Positions 33,133 through 41,986 of a stretch of DNA of 64,000 nucleotides are shown piece after piece. Every line of letters begins with the position of its first letter. The first letter of the stretch is position 1. The notes below the pieces were generated by a model. The model saw only the letters and a program-made list of their open reading frames with translations, did no database searches and was not told the origin of the DNA. The position numbers were made by a program, and so were the translations under genes. Origin of the DNA: Yinghuangia soli (GTDB lineage: Bacteria; Actinomycetota; Actinomycetes; Streptomycetales; Streptomycetaceae); assembly GCF_021502675.1 (NCBI RefSeq), contig NZ_JAKFHA010000001.1, positions 618,400 to 682,399 of the forward strand, read 5' to 3'.

Positions 33133-33777
33133 CTAGTCGCGGCGGCGGACCCAGTCGCCCGTGGCGTGTTCGGCGATCTTGCCGAGGAGGCCGATGAGCT
33201 GGTCGCGTTCGGCCTCGGTCAGGCCGTCGGCCCAGCGGCGCTCGCGGGCGTTCTCCTCGCGGTACGCCGCGCCGACCGCGGCCTCGCCCTGCTCGGTCAG
33301 CCGCAGCGTGACCGCCCGGCCATCGTGCGCGGCCGGTTCGCGGGCGACCAGGCCCTGCTTCTCCAGGGTGTTGGCCAGGCTGGAGATGGCCGCGCGGCTC
33401 ATGCCGGACATCTCGGCGATCCGCTTGCCCTCGGTGGGGCCGGCCAGCCACAGCACGTTGAGCAGCCGGAAGCCGGACCAGGTCCAGCCCTGCGGCCGGT
33501 GCACCGCGGACTCCAGGTCGTACGTCACGACGTTCGACACCCGGTTGAGCAGCAGGATCATCCGCAGCGCCACCGCGTCGAGGCCGGGCGTGCGAGCGGC
33601 CGCGCGGCGGACCGCGAAGTCGACGAACGAGAGGAAGTCGACGCCGTCGGCTTCACCCGGGCGAGCGGCCGCGCCGGGCCCGGCAGGCTGGGCGGGGTCC
33701 GCGGACGCGGCGGCGGGGCCGGCCGAGGCGGTCGGGCCGGTCGAGGCGGGGGCGGCGGGTTCGTCGGGGTCTGGCAC
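33133..33777 (-). CDS. MarR-family transcription regulator (214 aa)
   Basis: Winged-helix regulator. After an Ala/Pro/Gly-rich N-terminal extension of about 45 residues, the MarR domain shows GWTWSGFRLLNVLWLAGPTE, the recognition helix region MSRAAISSLANTLEKQGLV and wing REPAAHDGRAVTLRLTEQG. Such proteins repress nearby genes until a small molecule binds. The start could lie further in, since the extension has no visible function. It is divergent from the gene at 33910 and so could control that gene and the cysteine-synthase-like/MFS pair beyond it. Confidence 0.87.
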   Translation of the reverse strand: MPDPDEPAAPASTGPTASAGPAAASADPAQPAGPGAAARPGEADGVDFLSFVDFAVRRAAARTPGLDAVALRMILLLNRVSNVVTYDLESAVHRPQGWTWSGFRLLNVLWLAGPTEGKRIAEMSGMSRAAISSLANTLEKQGLVAREPAAHDGRAVTLRLTEQGEAAVGAAYREENARERRWADGLTEAERDQLIGLLGKIAEHATGDWVRRRD

Positions 33778-33909
33778 AGCGTCAGATTACGCGGGGCTGC
33801 GGTACGGGCGGCTCACGCCACGAGATCGCGGGGCCGGGCGGCAACAGGCCGGTTCACCCGATCGGGCAATGGTCGCCACTCTGTGCAATCACTCGCTTAC
33901 CATCGGTGC

Positions 33910-34638
33910 GTGGCGGCGATCGCACTCGTCCGAGTGCCGTACGGAAGCCGCGCCCTGCTCGTGCTGACACTCACGGTCGTGGCGCTGCTGACGCTTGCCC
34001 ACGGTTTGGCGTGCGCCGCACACGCGAGCACCGCGACGCGCGGTGTGCCGAGCCCGGTCGCGCCGGTCCTCGCGACGCACGTGCAGCAGTCAGGACAGGC
34101 GGACGAGGCCAGGCAGGTCGAGCAGGTCGAGCAGGCGCAGCCGGTGAACCGGCCCCCGCAGGCCGCGTCGGCCGCCGACGCCGCCGGGCCCGTGGCGGCT
34201 TCGGCGGATTCCGCGTCGGCGAGCAAGCGCGCGGCCTTCTCGGAGGCCGAGTTCTCGCCGCTCGCCTCGACCGACCCGCGTGACTCGACCACCCTCGACC
34301 TCCACGCATCCAGATTGGGTGGCGACCAGGCGGCAGCCACCAACAACCCCGCTGCTCCGTCGGAACCCGGGTCTGCCCACGCACCCGCGGCACCCGTTCC
34401 CGCCGGGCCCGGGGCTGCGCCCTGCGACGGGCCCGAAGGGTGCGTCCTGGTCGCGGCTCCTTCTTCCCCCTCCGTGGTCGTGCCGCCGCCGGTCGCCTGC
34501 GGGCTCCCCTCGCCCGTCCCGGGGCCCGGGGCTGCGCTGCCGCCTGCAGCCGTACCGCCGTGGGGCAGCGCGGGAACGAGTGAACCGCCGGCCCCGGAAG
34601 CGTCGTTGCTCTCCCTGGTGTGCGTGAGCCGGACCTGA
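33910..34638 (+). CDS. hypothetical exported or membrane-anchored low-complexity protein (242 aa)
   Basis: Unrecognised. From the GTG at 33910 a hydrophobic segment ([20 protein letters not shown], residues about 12-31) forms a signal or anchor. The rest is Ala/Pro/Gly/Ser-rich with few fixed features; it includes two Cys pairs and ends in a short hydrophobic stretch ([11 protein letters not shown]). It precedes the cysteine-synthase-like gene by 73 bases. Disordered linker or surface protein is the most that can be said. Confidence 0.5.
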   Translation: MAAIALVRVPYGSRALLVLTLTVVALLTLAHGLACAAHASTATRGVPSPVAPVLATHVQQSGQADEARQVEQVEQAQPVNRPPQAASAADAAGPVAASADSASASKRAAFSEAEFSPLASTDPRDSTTLDLHASRLGGDQAAATNNPAAPSEPGSAHAPAAPVPAGPGAAPCDGPEGCVLVAAPSSPSVVVPPPVACGLPSPVPGPGAALPPAAVPPWGSAGTSEPPAPEASLLSLVCVSRT

Positions 34639-34711
34639 CGGACGCGACGGGTGTTCCCGTTCCCCGCATGTCCGCAGCTTTCCGATCACTTGCTCGAAGG
34701 GCGTTCTCGCC

Positions 34712-35842
34712 ATGCACCACCACACCCTTGCCCCGTTCCAGCCCGGCCTGCCCCGGCTCATGAGCGCGGGCGCCCGGCCGCCCGCGCCGGTGCGCACTCC
34801 CGCGGGACTGGTCGGCAACACGCCGGTCCTGCAGATCGGTGCGCCGCTCGCCCCGGTCGGCCGGACGTTCTGGGCCAAGCTCGAAGGCGCCAACCCGGGC
34901 GGCATCAAGGACCGTACGGCGCTGCACATGGTCGCGCGGGCGTGCGCCCGCGACACGCTCGCGCCCGGCGCGCGGATCGTGGAGTCGACGTCCGGCACGC
35001 TCGGCCTCGGCCTGGCGCTCGCCGGGCTGACCCGCGGGCACCCCGTCACGCTGGTCACCGACCCGGGTCTGGAGCCGCCCGTGCTGGGGCAGTTGCGGGC
35101 GTACGGCGCCGAGGTGGAGATCGTCGCACACCCGCATCCGGTCGGCGGGTGGCAGCGCGCCCGGCGCGACCGCGTCGCCGAGATCCTGGCCGCGGAGCCC
35201 GGAGCGTGGTGTCCGGACCAGTACGGCAACCCGGACAACGTCGATGCGTACACCGGTCTGGGCCTCGAACTGACCGCGCAGCTGGGCCGGATCGACGTGC
35301 TGGTGGCCGCGGTCGGCACCGGCGGGCACTCGGCGGGCACGGCGCGCAGCCTGCGCGCGGTGAATCCGGCGCTGCGGCTGGTCGGGGTGGACTCGGTGCG
35401 GTCCACGATCTTCGGGCAGCCGGCCGGGCCGCGGCTGATGCGCGGGCTCGGCAGCAGCATCCATCCGGGCAACGTCGACCACGACGCGTTCGACGAAGTG
35501 CACTGGGTGGCGCCGCCGGAGGCGGTGTGGGCCTGCCGGGCGCTGGCCCGGAACTACCGGGCGTCCGGCGGCTGGAGCGTGGGTGCGGTGGCGCTGGTCG
35601 CGGGCCGGATCGCGGGCGAACTGCCGGGGGCGAAGGTGGCCGCGGTGTTCCCGGACGGCATGCACAGGTACTGCGGCACGGTGTACGACGACGCGTGGTG
35701 CGCCGAGCAGGGACTGGGCGCGGCGACCGACGCACACGCAGTCGGCCCGGACGCGCCGGACCCGGTCCGCGATCCGCGCAGCGACGTGGCCGAGCGCTGG
35801 TCGCGCTGGGTCCGCCGCCCGGCGCCGGTGGTGGCGGCATGA
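34712..35842 (+). CDS. PLP-dependent cysteine synthase-like enzyme (376 aa)
   Basis: Fold-type II PLP enzyme. [12 protein letters not shown] opens the domain, the PLP lysine is Lys66 in GGIKDRTAL, and [15 protein letters not shown] and [16 protein letters not shown] are the cofactor-binding loops. The usual cysteine synthase motif is altered around the lysine (NPGGIKDR), and a C-terminal extension of about 50 residues is present. Enzymes of this subgroup make non-standard amino acids (SbnA is one precedent) as well as cysteine. An MFS exporter gene follows through a 26-codon bridge, which favours a secreted or specialised product. Substrate unknown. Confidence 0.83.
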   Translation: MHHHTLAPFQPGLPRLMSAGARPPAPVRTPAGLVGNTPVLQIGAPLAPVGRTFWAKLEGANPGGIKDRTALHMVARACARDTLAPGARIVESTSGTLGLGLALAGLTRGHPVTLVTDPGLEPPVLGQLRAYGAEVEIVAHPHPVGGWQRARRDRVAEILAAEPGAWCPDQYGNPDNVDAYTGLGLELTAQLGRIDVLVAAVGTGGHSAGTARSLRAVNPALRLVGVDSVRSTIFGQPAGPRLMRGLGSSIHPGNVDHDAFDEVHWVAPPEAVWACRALARNYRASGGWSVGAVALVAGRIAGELPGAKVAAVFPDGMHRYCGTVYDDAWCAEQGLGAATDAHAVGPDAPDPVRDPRSDVAERWSRWVRRPAPVVAA

Positions 35843-35919
35843 GCGAGCGCAGCGAGCGAATCAATAGGGGGATGCGTTTCGCGAATGCGGCCGCCGAGCG
35901 GAGCGAGGAGGCGGCATGA
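35839..35919 (+). repeat. repeat-like bridge with 26-codon frame joined by ATGA at both ends
   Basis: ATG at 35839 overlaps the stop of the PLP enzyme gene, and the TGA at 35917 overlaps the ATG of the MFS gene. The 26-residue product starts [11 protein letters not shown] and ends AAERSEEAA. The DNA is a repetitive AGCGAGCGC-type sequence that also supplies the GAGGAGG ribosome binding site for the MFS gene. It looks like a dispersed repeat acting as a translational coupler rather than a functional peptide gene; other copies lie outside this window, if any. Confidence 0.5.
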
Positions 35920-37217
35920 GCGTCGGAGCTGCCGGGTCGCCGGCCCCTCGGACGCCGCCCGCACCGCCGAAGCCGGCTGCGGCGCCGTCGGATCCGCTGT
36001 CGGCGCGTGCCACGTGGCGCTCGTTCGACGTCCCGCTCCGGTTCTTGATGGTCAATCAGTTCACCATCAACGCGGGCTTCTACATGCTGATGCCGTACCT
36101 CGCCGCGCACCTCGCGGGCCCGCTCGGGCTGGCCGGATGGGCGGTCGGGTTCGTGCTGGGGGTGCGCAACCTCAGCCAGCAGGGGCTGTTCCTGCTCGGC
36201 GGCGCGCTCGCCGACCGGTTCGGGCGCAAGCCGCTGATCATCGCCGGATGCGCGCTGCGGACCGGCGGGTTCGCGCTGCTCGCGGTGGCGGGTTCGCTGC
36301 CGGCCCTGGTCGCCGCGTCCGCCGCGACGGGGTTCGCGGGGGCGCTGTTCAATCCGGCGGTGCGGGCGACGCTCGCGCACGCGGCCGGGCCGGAGCGGCG
36401 GGTCGCGGCGTTCGCGCTGTTCAACGTGTTCTACCAGGCCGGAATGCTGGCCGGTCCGCTGATCGGACTGGCTTTGCTGGCCGCGGACTTCGAGGCCGTG
36501 GCGACGTGCGCGGCGCTGGTCTTCGGTGCGCTCACGCTGCTTCAGGTGCGGCTGCTGCCACCGGACCAGCCGTCCGAGGGCGCCCCGGTGCGGGTGCTGG
36601 AGGCTTGGCGCAGCGTCCTCGGCAACCGCCGCTTCCTGGCGTTCTCGGCCGCGATGACGGGCACGTACGTGCTGTCCTTCCAGGTCTACCTGGCGCTCCC
36701 GCTGCAGGCCGGGCGGGCGCTTGGCGACCGCGGAGACGCGGCCACGACCGGGCTGTTCGCGGTCTCGGCGCTGGCCGGGGTGCTGGGCCAGACCCGCTTG
36801 ACCGGCTACGCGCGCGAGCGCTGGGGCCCCGGCCAGGCGGTGGCGCGAGGGGCGGCGCTGATGGGGCTGGCGTTCGTGCCGCTGCTCTTCTCGGGAGGTC
36901 TCACGGCGCTGCTGCTGACCACGGCGCTGCTGGCGGTGGGGGCGGCACTCTCGTATCCGTTCGAGATGGACACCGTCGTACGCCTGTCCGGGGACCGCTT
37001 GGTGGCCACCCACTACGGCCTCTACAACACGGTCTGCGGGCTGGGCATCGCACTCGGCACGGTTGCGACAGGGGCGCTGTGGGACGCCGCCGACGGGGCC
37101 GGACTCCTCTGGCTCCCCTGGGCGTTCATGGCGGCCACCGGACTCGCGTGCGCAGCGGCGGTGGCCGCGCTCGAGCGCAGCGGGCGGCTGGCGGTGCCGG
37201 TCAGCGGGGCAGGGTAG
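35916..37217 (+). CDS. MFS transporter, probable exporter (433 aa)
   Basis: Twelve-helix major facilitator. After a Pro/Ala-rich cytoplasmic N-terminus of about 35 residues, the helices begin; the loop 2-3 motif GGALADRFGRKPLIIAG is the MFS signature. The central loop separates the two six-helix halves near residue 215. Members of this drug:proton antiporter-like group usually export small molecules. Start ATG 35916 is coupled to the repeat bridge. It probably exports the product of, or a compound related to, the upstream PLP enzyme. It overlaps the convergent gene at its 3' end by 17 bases. Confidence 0.87.
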   Translation: MSVGAAGSPAPRTPPAPPKPAAAPSDPLSARATWRSFDVPLRFLMVNQFTINAGFYMLMPYLAAHLAGPLGLAGWAVGFVLGVRNLSQQGLFLLGGALADRFGRKPLIIAGCALRTGGFALLAVAGSLPALVAASAATGFAGALFNPAVRATLAHAAGPERRVAAFALFNVFYQAGMLAGPLIGLALLAADFEAVATCAALVFGALTLLQVRLLPPDQPSEGAPVRVLEAWRSVLGNRRFLAFSAAMTGTYVLSFQVYLALPLQAGRALGDRGDAATTGLFAVSALAGVLGQTRLTGYARERWGPGQAVARGAALMGLAFVPLLFSGGLTALLLTTALLAVGAALSYPFEMDTVVRLSGDRLVATHYGLYNTVCGLGIALGTVATGALWDAADGAGLLWLPWAFMAATGLACAAAVAALERSGRLAVPVSGAG

Positions 37218-37866
37218 CCGCGGGGTCGGCGCCGTCGGCGCCGTAGTCCTCCCCCGGAGTCACGCGTATTTTGACGTAGCGGGTCCCGTCGAACGCGCCC
37301 CCGCAGAGGCTGATCAGGACGACGGCCTCGTGGCCTGCGGCGTTCTTGAAGAAGAGCCATTCGTAGTCCGTCGGGGGGCACTTGCCCGCCGACGGCCCGG
37401 CCGGCGCCGCGTTGATGAGCCGCGCGGTGTCGTCCGCAGCCTTGCCCTTGATGACGCGTGTCCTGACCGTGCCGGGCTGCCAATCGATGCCGGCGCTGCC
37501 GTTGCCGTGGAGGCAGGCGAAGATGCGGCCCGGCCGGTGCGGCAGCATGGGCTGGTCGGCGGCGATGCCGGGATTCGAGGCCCGCACGACGGCGCCCTCC
37601 GGGCAGCTGGTGACGGCCGTGTCCGGGGTCCGCCCCCAGTCGTCGTCGCCGAAGTCTCCGAGCAGGAAGGCGATGAAGCCCAGCGCCACGCCTGCGGCGA
37701 GGGCGGCAGTGCCGCGCCTGCCGGGCGTCCAGCGCGTACCGGTACGCGCTTCACCGGGAGGAGCCTGGTCGGTACGGGCCGGATCGGTACGGACCTGATC
37801 GGTAGGGGCCGGTCCGCCCTGGGGCTGCCCCGAGTCCGGTTCGGCTCTGTCGTCCGAAGTCCCCAC
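37201..37866 (-). CDS. hypothetical single-pass membrane protein (221 aa)
   Basis: Unrecognised. Start is GTG 37866 with GGAGG upstream. A polar Pro/Asp/Thr-rich cytoplasmic segment of about 50 residues precedes one membrane helix (TAALAAGVALGFIAFLLGDF). The exterior part contains four Cys (SCPEG, FACLHG, KCPPTDYEWLFF, SLCGGAF), which may form two disulfides, and ends VKIRVTPGEDYG. Its 3' end overlaps the MFS gene tail to tail. Confidence 0.68.
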   Translation of the reverse strand: MGTSDDRAEPDSGQPQGGPAPTDQVRTDPARTDQAPPGEARTGTRWTPGRRGTAALAAGVALGFIAFLLGDFGDDDWGRTPDTAVTSCPEGAVVRASNPGIAADQPMLPHRPGRIFACLHGNGSAGIDWQPGTVRTRVIKGKAADDTARLINAAPAGPSAGKCPPTDYEWLFFKNAAGHEAVVLISLCGGAFDGTRYVKIRVTPGEDYGADGADPAATLPR

Positions 37867-37976
37867 GCGTCCTCCTGCCCACCGCGCCGAGCGCGCCAAC
37901 CGTCTGTACGGAGCGCCAGGGTGCCCGAACTCGCGCGCACTTTGAAGGCGTTCGCGGCCGAAAGCAGGAATGCGGA

Positions 37977-38573
37977 TCAGAAGGGGACGGTCAGCTGCGC
38001 CGCGACGTGGGCGCGCAGGGTGCCCGGCATGTCGGTGGCCGGGTTGTAGAGCCACTGCACCTGGAGGCCGTCCATCAGGGCGATGAGTTGCCGCGCCGCC
38101 GCGGCGGGTTCGACCTCGGGGCGCAACGCGCCTTCGCCGCGGGCGTGTTCGTAGTCGATCGCGGCCGCGCCGACAGCCATCTCGTAGCGCTCGGTGAAGT
38201 ACGCGTGCGCGGGGTGGTCGGCGGACGTGGCCTCGGCGGACAGCGCGGTGAACATCTCGACGATGACGCGGCGGCCGGCGTTGCGCTCGGCGACCTCGAC
38301 CATGCGGCGCAGCCGGTCGACGCCGACCACGTTGTCGGCCTGGACGCGCTGCGCGTCCTCCTCGTCGCGGGCTTCCAGGACCGCGAGGAGGAGGGCCTCC
38401 TTGGTCGGGAAGTGGTGGATCAGGCCGGGGTGCGACAGGCCGCAGCGGGCCGCGAGCTCACGCAGCGTGGCGCCGCGGTAGCCGGCCTCGCCGAACAGTG
38501 CGACGGCATGCCCGATGATCTCGCGCTGCTTCGCGCGGCCCTTTGCGTAGCCGCGGCGTGCCTCGCCGGCCAT
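37977..38573 (-). CDS. TetR-family regulator (198 aa)
   Basis: TetR-type repressor. ATG 38573 has GGGGAGGG upstream. The HTH covers about residues 15-60 (GATLRELAARCGLSHPGLIH then HFPTKEALL). The C-terminal ligand domain includes LMDGLQVQWLYNPATD, typical of the BetI-like group. It is divergent from the beta-glucosidase gene, and a 24-base inverted repeat lies between them. Control of the glucosidase and itself by a sugar or glycoside-derived ligand is the natural inference. Confidence 0.9.
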   Translation of the reverse strand: MAGEARRGYAKGRAKQREIIGHAVALFGEAGYRGATLRELAARCGLSHPGLIHHFPTKEALLLAVLEARDEEDAQRVQADNVVGVDRLRRMVEVAERNAGRRVIVEMFTALSAEATSADHPAHAYFTERYEMAVGAAAIDYEHARGEGALRPEVEPAAAARQLIALMDGLQVQWLYNPATDMPGTLRAHVAAQLTVPF

Positions 38574-38679
38574 CGCGCCCTCCCCTTCCCCGCCGGCCCT
38601 TGCCGACCCGGCCGGCCCTGTCCGCCCTGCCGGCCCCGTCCGATGCGTCCCTGCCCGCGGTGAGGATCTCACACCCCTG

Positions 38680-38703
38680 AATACCTACCATGCGGTAGGT
38701 ATT
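38680..38703. promoter_or_regulatory. TetR-type operator
   Basis: AATACCTACC-ATGC-GGTAGGTATT: perfect 10-bp arms with a 4-base spacer, between the TetR gene (start 38573) and the beta-glucosidase gene (start 38797). Size and symmetry fit a TetR dimer site. Confidence 0.8.
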
Positions 38704-38796
38704 CGTGCTTATAGTGGCCCGCACAGGGCGGACCACAGGCCGGCGACGGCCATGCGCGGCCGCTGCTTCCCTGCTCGGTTACTTGGGAGATGACGC

Positions 38797-41070
38797 ATGA
38801 CCACCGACGCCACGCGGCTGGACATCCCGGCGCTGCTCGCCGCGCTGACCCTGGAGGAGAAGGCCGCGCTGCTCGACGGCCTGGACTTCTGGAACACGCA
38901 GCCGGTCGAGCGCCTCGGCGTACCGTCCGTGATGCTGTCCGACGGCCCGCACGGCGTGCGCAAGCAGCCCGAGGAGGGCGACCACCTCGGCATGCTGGAC
39001 AGCGTCGAGGCCACCTGCTTCCCGCCCGCCGCGGGCCTGGGCTCCAGCTGGGACGTCGACCTGCTCACCCGGGTCGGCGAGGCGCTCGGCAAGGAGGCCG
39101 CCGCCGAGCGCGTCTCGGTGCTGCTCGGCCCGGGCATCAACATGAAGCGCTCGCCGCTGTGCGGCCGCAACTTCGAGTACTACTCGGAGGACCCGGCGCT
39201 GGCCGGCGAGCTGGGCGCGGCCTGGATCAACGGCCTGCAGAGCCAGGGCATCGGCGCGTCGGTCAAGCACTACGCGGCCAACAACCAGGAGACCGAGCGC
39301 ATGACGGTCTCCGCCGAGATCGACGAGCGCACCATGCGCGAGATCTACCTGCCGGCGTTCGAGACCGTGGTGCGCAAGTCGCAGCCGTGGACCGTGATGT
39401 CGTCGTACAACAAGGTCAACGGCACCTACGTGGCCGAGAGCCGCGAGCTGCTCACCGAGATCCTCCGCGACGAGTGGGGCTTCGAGGGCCTGGTCGTGTC
39501 CGACTGGGGCGGCTCCGCGCGGCGGGCCGAGTCGATGCCGGCCGGCCTCGACCTGGAGATGCCGTCGTCGGGCGGCATGGGCACCGCGCTCATCCTCGGC
39601 GCGGTGGCCGCCGGGAAGATCACCGAGGCCGAGATCGACCTCGCCGTGACGCGCGTGCTGACCCTGGTCGACAAGGCGCAGCCGGCCCTGGCCGAGGCGC
39701 GGACGTACGACCGTGCGGCGCACCACAAGCTGGCCGTCGAGGCCGCGACCGCAAGCGTCGTGCTGCTCAAGAACGAGGGCGGCATCCTGCCGCTCGACCC
39801 GGCCGCGGGCGGCCGCATCGCGGTGATCGGCGAGTTCGCGCGCAGCCCGCGCTACCAGGGCGCCGGCTCCTCGCAGGTCAACCCAACGCAGCTGGACAGC
39901 GCGCTGGACGCGCTGAACGCCGCGCTCGACGGCCGCCGCGAGGTCGTCTTCGCGCCCGGCTTCGTCATCGAGTCGGAGGAGGCGGACGAGGCGCTGGCCG
40001 CCGAGGCGGTGGCCGCCGCGGCCGCGGCCGAGGTCGCCGTGGTGTTCCTCGGCCTGCCCGCGTCGTACGAATCCGAGGGCTACGACCGCACCCACATCAA
40101 CCTGCCCGCGCAGCAGGTCGCGCTCCTCGACGCGGTCGCGGACGCCAACCCGAACGTGGTCGTGGTGCTCGCCAACGGCTCGGTGGTCACGGTCTCGCCG
40201 TGGCAGGACCGCGCGAAGGCGCTGCTCGAGGCGTGGCTGCTCGGCCAGGCGGGCGGCACGGCGATCGCCGACCTGCTGCTCGGCACCGCCAACCCGTCCG
40301 GCCGGCTGGCCGAGACCATCCCGGTCAAGTTCGCGGACAACCCGGCGGTCGGGAACTTCCCGGGCTCGTTCGGCACGGTCCGGTACGGCGAGGGCCTGCT
40401 CATCGGCTACCGCTGGTACGACGCGCGCGAGCTGCCGGTGGCATACCCGTTCGGCCACGGCCTCTCGTACACCTCGTTCGAGTACCGCGACCTGACCGCT
40501 TCGGTGGTGGCCGACGGCGCCGAGCCGCGCGTGTCGGTGACCGTGACGGTCGCCAACACCGGCGACCGGGCCGGCACCGAGACCGTGCAGGTCTACGTCG
40601 CCGACCCGGAGGCCACGGTGCACCGCCCCGAGCAGGAGCTGCGCGCCTTCGCGCGGGTGACGCTGGAGCCCGGGCAGTCCGAGACCGTCACCCTCGAACT
40701 GGGCCGCCGCGCCTTCGCGTTCTGGCACGAGGCAGTCCGCACCTGGGTCGTCGAGGGCGGCGTGTTCGACATCCGCGTCGGCTCGTCCTCGCGCGACATC
40801 CGCGCCGAGGCGTCGGTCGAGCTGACCGGCGACGCCGTGGTGCTGCCGCTGCGCGCGGACTCGTCCGCCGAGGAGTGGCTGGCCCACCCCGAGGCCGGCG
40901 ACTGGCTGCGGCCGCTGGTCGGCACCGAGGGCATCGCCGCGATGATGTTCGACCCGCACTCCGGCCAGATGATCCGCGCGATCCCGCTGGACCGCCTGGC
41001 CCGGTTCCCCGGATTCCCGGTGACCGAGGAGCAGATCGCGGACGCCGTGGCGAAGTTCAACGCCGCCTGA
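38797..41070 (+). CDS. glycoside hydrolase family 3 beta-glucosidase (757 aa)
   Basis: Hydrolyses terminal beta-linked sugars from oligosaccharides or glycosides. The N-terminal barrel includes SDGPHGVRKQ, the KHYAANNQE motif and the nucleophile region GLVVSDWGGS with Asp236. The second domain contains NEGGILPLDP and AGSSQVNPT; a fibronectin III-like domain is near 560-680 (VTVANTGDRAGTETVQVYV). No signal peptide, so the enzyme is cytoplasmic and probably acts on imported glycosides. The TetR gene and operator immediately upstream point to substrate induction. Confidence 0.92.
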   Translation: MTTDATRLDIPALLAALTLEEKAALLDGLDFWNTQPVERLGVPSVMLSDGPHGVRKQPEEGDHLGMLDSVEATCFPPAAGLGSSWDVDLLTRVGEALGKEAAAERVSVLLGPGINMKRSPLCGRNFEYYSEDPALAGELGAAWINGLQSQGIGASVKHYAANNQETERMTVSAEIDERTMREIYLPAFETVVRKSQPWTVMSSYNKVNGTYVAESRELLTEILRDEWGFEGLVVSDWGGSARRAESMPAGLDLEMPSSGGMGTALILGAVAAGKITEAEIDLAVTRVLTLVDKAQPALAEARTYDRAAHHKLAVEAATASVVLLKNEGGILPLDPAAGGRIAVIGEFARSPRYQGAGSSQVNPTQLDSALDALNAALDGRREVVFAPGFVIESEEADEALAAEAVAAAAAAEVAVVFLGLPASYESEGYDRTHINLPAQQVALLDAVADANPNVVVVLANGSVVTVSPWQDRAKALLEAWLLGQAGGTAIADLLLGTANPSGRLAETIPVKFADNPAVGNFPGSFGTVRYGEGLLIGYRWYDARELPVAYPFGHGLSYTSFEYRDLTASVVADGAEPRVSVTVTVANTGDRAGTETVQVYVADPEATVHRPEQELRAFARVTLEPGQSETVTLELGRRAFAFWHEAVRTWVVEGGVFDIRVGSSSRDIRAEASVELTGDAVVLPLRADSSAEEWLAHPEAGDWLRPLVGTEGIAAMMFDPHSGQMIRAIPLDRLARFPGFPVTEEQIADAVAKFNAA

Positions 41071-41108
41071 GCCGGCAGCGGCACCGACGACGCGCCGCCG
41101 CCCACCCC

Positions 41109-41141
41109 AGCGCCGGGATCCCCACAAGGGGCCCCGGCGCT
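41109..41141. terminator. bidirectional terminator hairpin
   Basis: AGCGCCGGG (41109-41117) pairs with CCCGGCGCT (41133-41141), and inner CCCC/GGGG bases extend the stem. It lies between convergent genes ending at 41070 and 41170. Confidence 0.75.
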
Positions 41142-41169
41142 GCGCGTTCCCCGGCCTGCGCCGCGGGCG

Positions 41170-41805
41170 TCAGGCGCGGGCGCTGCCGCGGATGATGGGG
41201 CGGGCCGGGCCCGAGGCGCGGCCGACCGGGAGGGGGTCCACGGTGATGCCGGTGAATCCGGCCCGCTCCAGGGCGGCGACCGGGTCGCGGGTGAGGTGGC
41301 AGCCGCCGAACAGGCGCTTCCAGGCCGGTTCGACGCGCTCCTGGGTACGCCGCGCCTTGGGTTCGCCGGCGCCCACGTGCTCGACGAACAGCAGGGTCCC
41401 GCCCGGCTTCAGGACGCGCTTCGCCTCGGCGGCGGCCCGGTCCAGGTCGTCCACGGTGCAGAAGACGAGCGTGGCCACCACGGTGTCGAACCGGTCGTCG
41501 GCGTACGGGGTCTGCTCGGCGCTCCCGGACGCGATCTCGGCGGGCACCGCGGCCCGGGCCACCTTGGCCGCCAGGGTCTTGCGCATCGCGGGGTCCGGCT
41601 CGACGAGGAAGACCCGATCGGCGTGCACATAGTGCGGCAGGTTGCCGCCGGTGCCGGCGCCTATCTCCAGCACGTCGCCGGTCGCGTCCGCGAGCAGCGA
41701 GGCGCGCACCTTCGCGAAGCCCGCCCGGTCCGTGACGTCGCAGAGCCGCCGGTAGAAGGCCGCGAAGATCCAATGCCCGCGCGGAGATCGGGACGACTCG
41801 GTCAT
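41170..41805 (-). CDS. class I SAM-dependent methyltransferase (211 aa)
   Basis: The SAM-binding motif is LEIGAGTGGNLPHY (about residues 52-65), followed by the acidic loop FLVEPDPAM and motif VVATLVFCTVDDLDRAA. The later GGTLLFVEHVGAG is also typical. The N-terminus (FAAFYRRLCDVTDRAGFAKV) resembles the UbiE/thiol methyltransferase-like group. Length is normal. No signal peptide. Its acceptor is not indicated by neighbours; it is divergent from the gene at 41987. Confidence 0.87.
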   Translation of the reverse strand: MTESSRSPRGHWIFAAFYRRLCDVTDRAGFAKVRASLLADATGDVLEIGAGTGGNLPHYVHADRVFLVEPDPAMRKTLAAKVARAAVPAEIASGSAEQTPYADDRFDTVVATLVFCTVDDLDRAAAEAKRVLKPGGTLLFVEHVGAGEPKARRTQERVEPAWKRLFGGCHLTRDPVAALERAGFTGITVDPLPVGRASGPARPIIRGSARA

Positions 41806-41912
41806 GACGCACTCCTGTCGGTTTCCGGCTGCGCCCGAGACCGCACTTCTTCCCCCGGGCTCCCCCGAAACTACGCCGCGGCCCTTGAGTCCTCAGCCGA
41901 TCACCAGTATTC

Positions 41913-41943
41913 ATGCACTGCATTAATTGAACTGATTAATCAG
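41913..41943. promoter_or_regulatory. two palindromes in an A/T-rich divergent promoter region
   Basis: ATGCA-C-TGCAT at 41913-41923 and CTGATTAATCAG at 41932-41943, centres 19-20 bases apart, in a marked A/T-rich island between divergent starts at 41805 and 41987. Possible operator pair. Confidence 0.45.
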
Positions 41944-41986
41944 CAGGCCGCCGCGTCATGCCCCGGCCGGGACCCAAGGGACGCCC

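Noticed and set aside
38779-41127. Long minus-strand frame opposite the GH3 gene
   Set aside because: Exact antisense shadow of a gene with clear catalytic motifs; no ribosome binding site or family signal.
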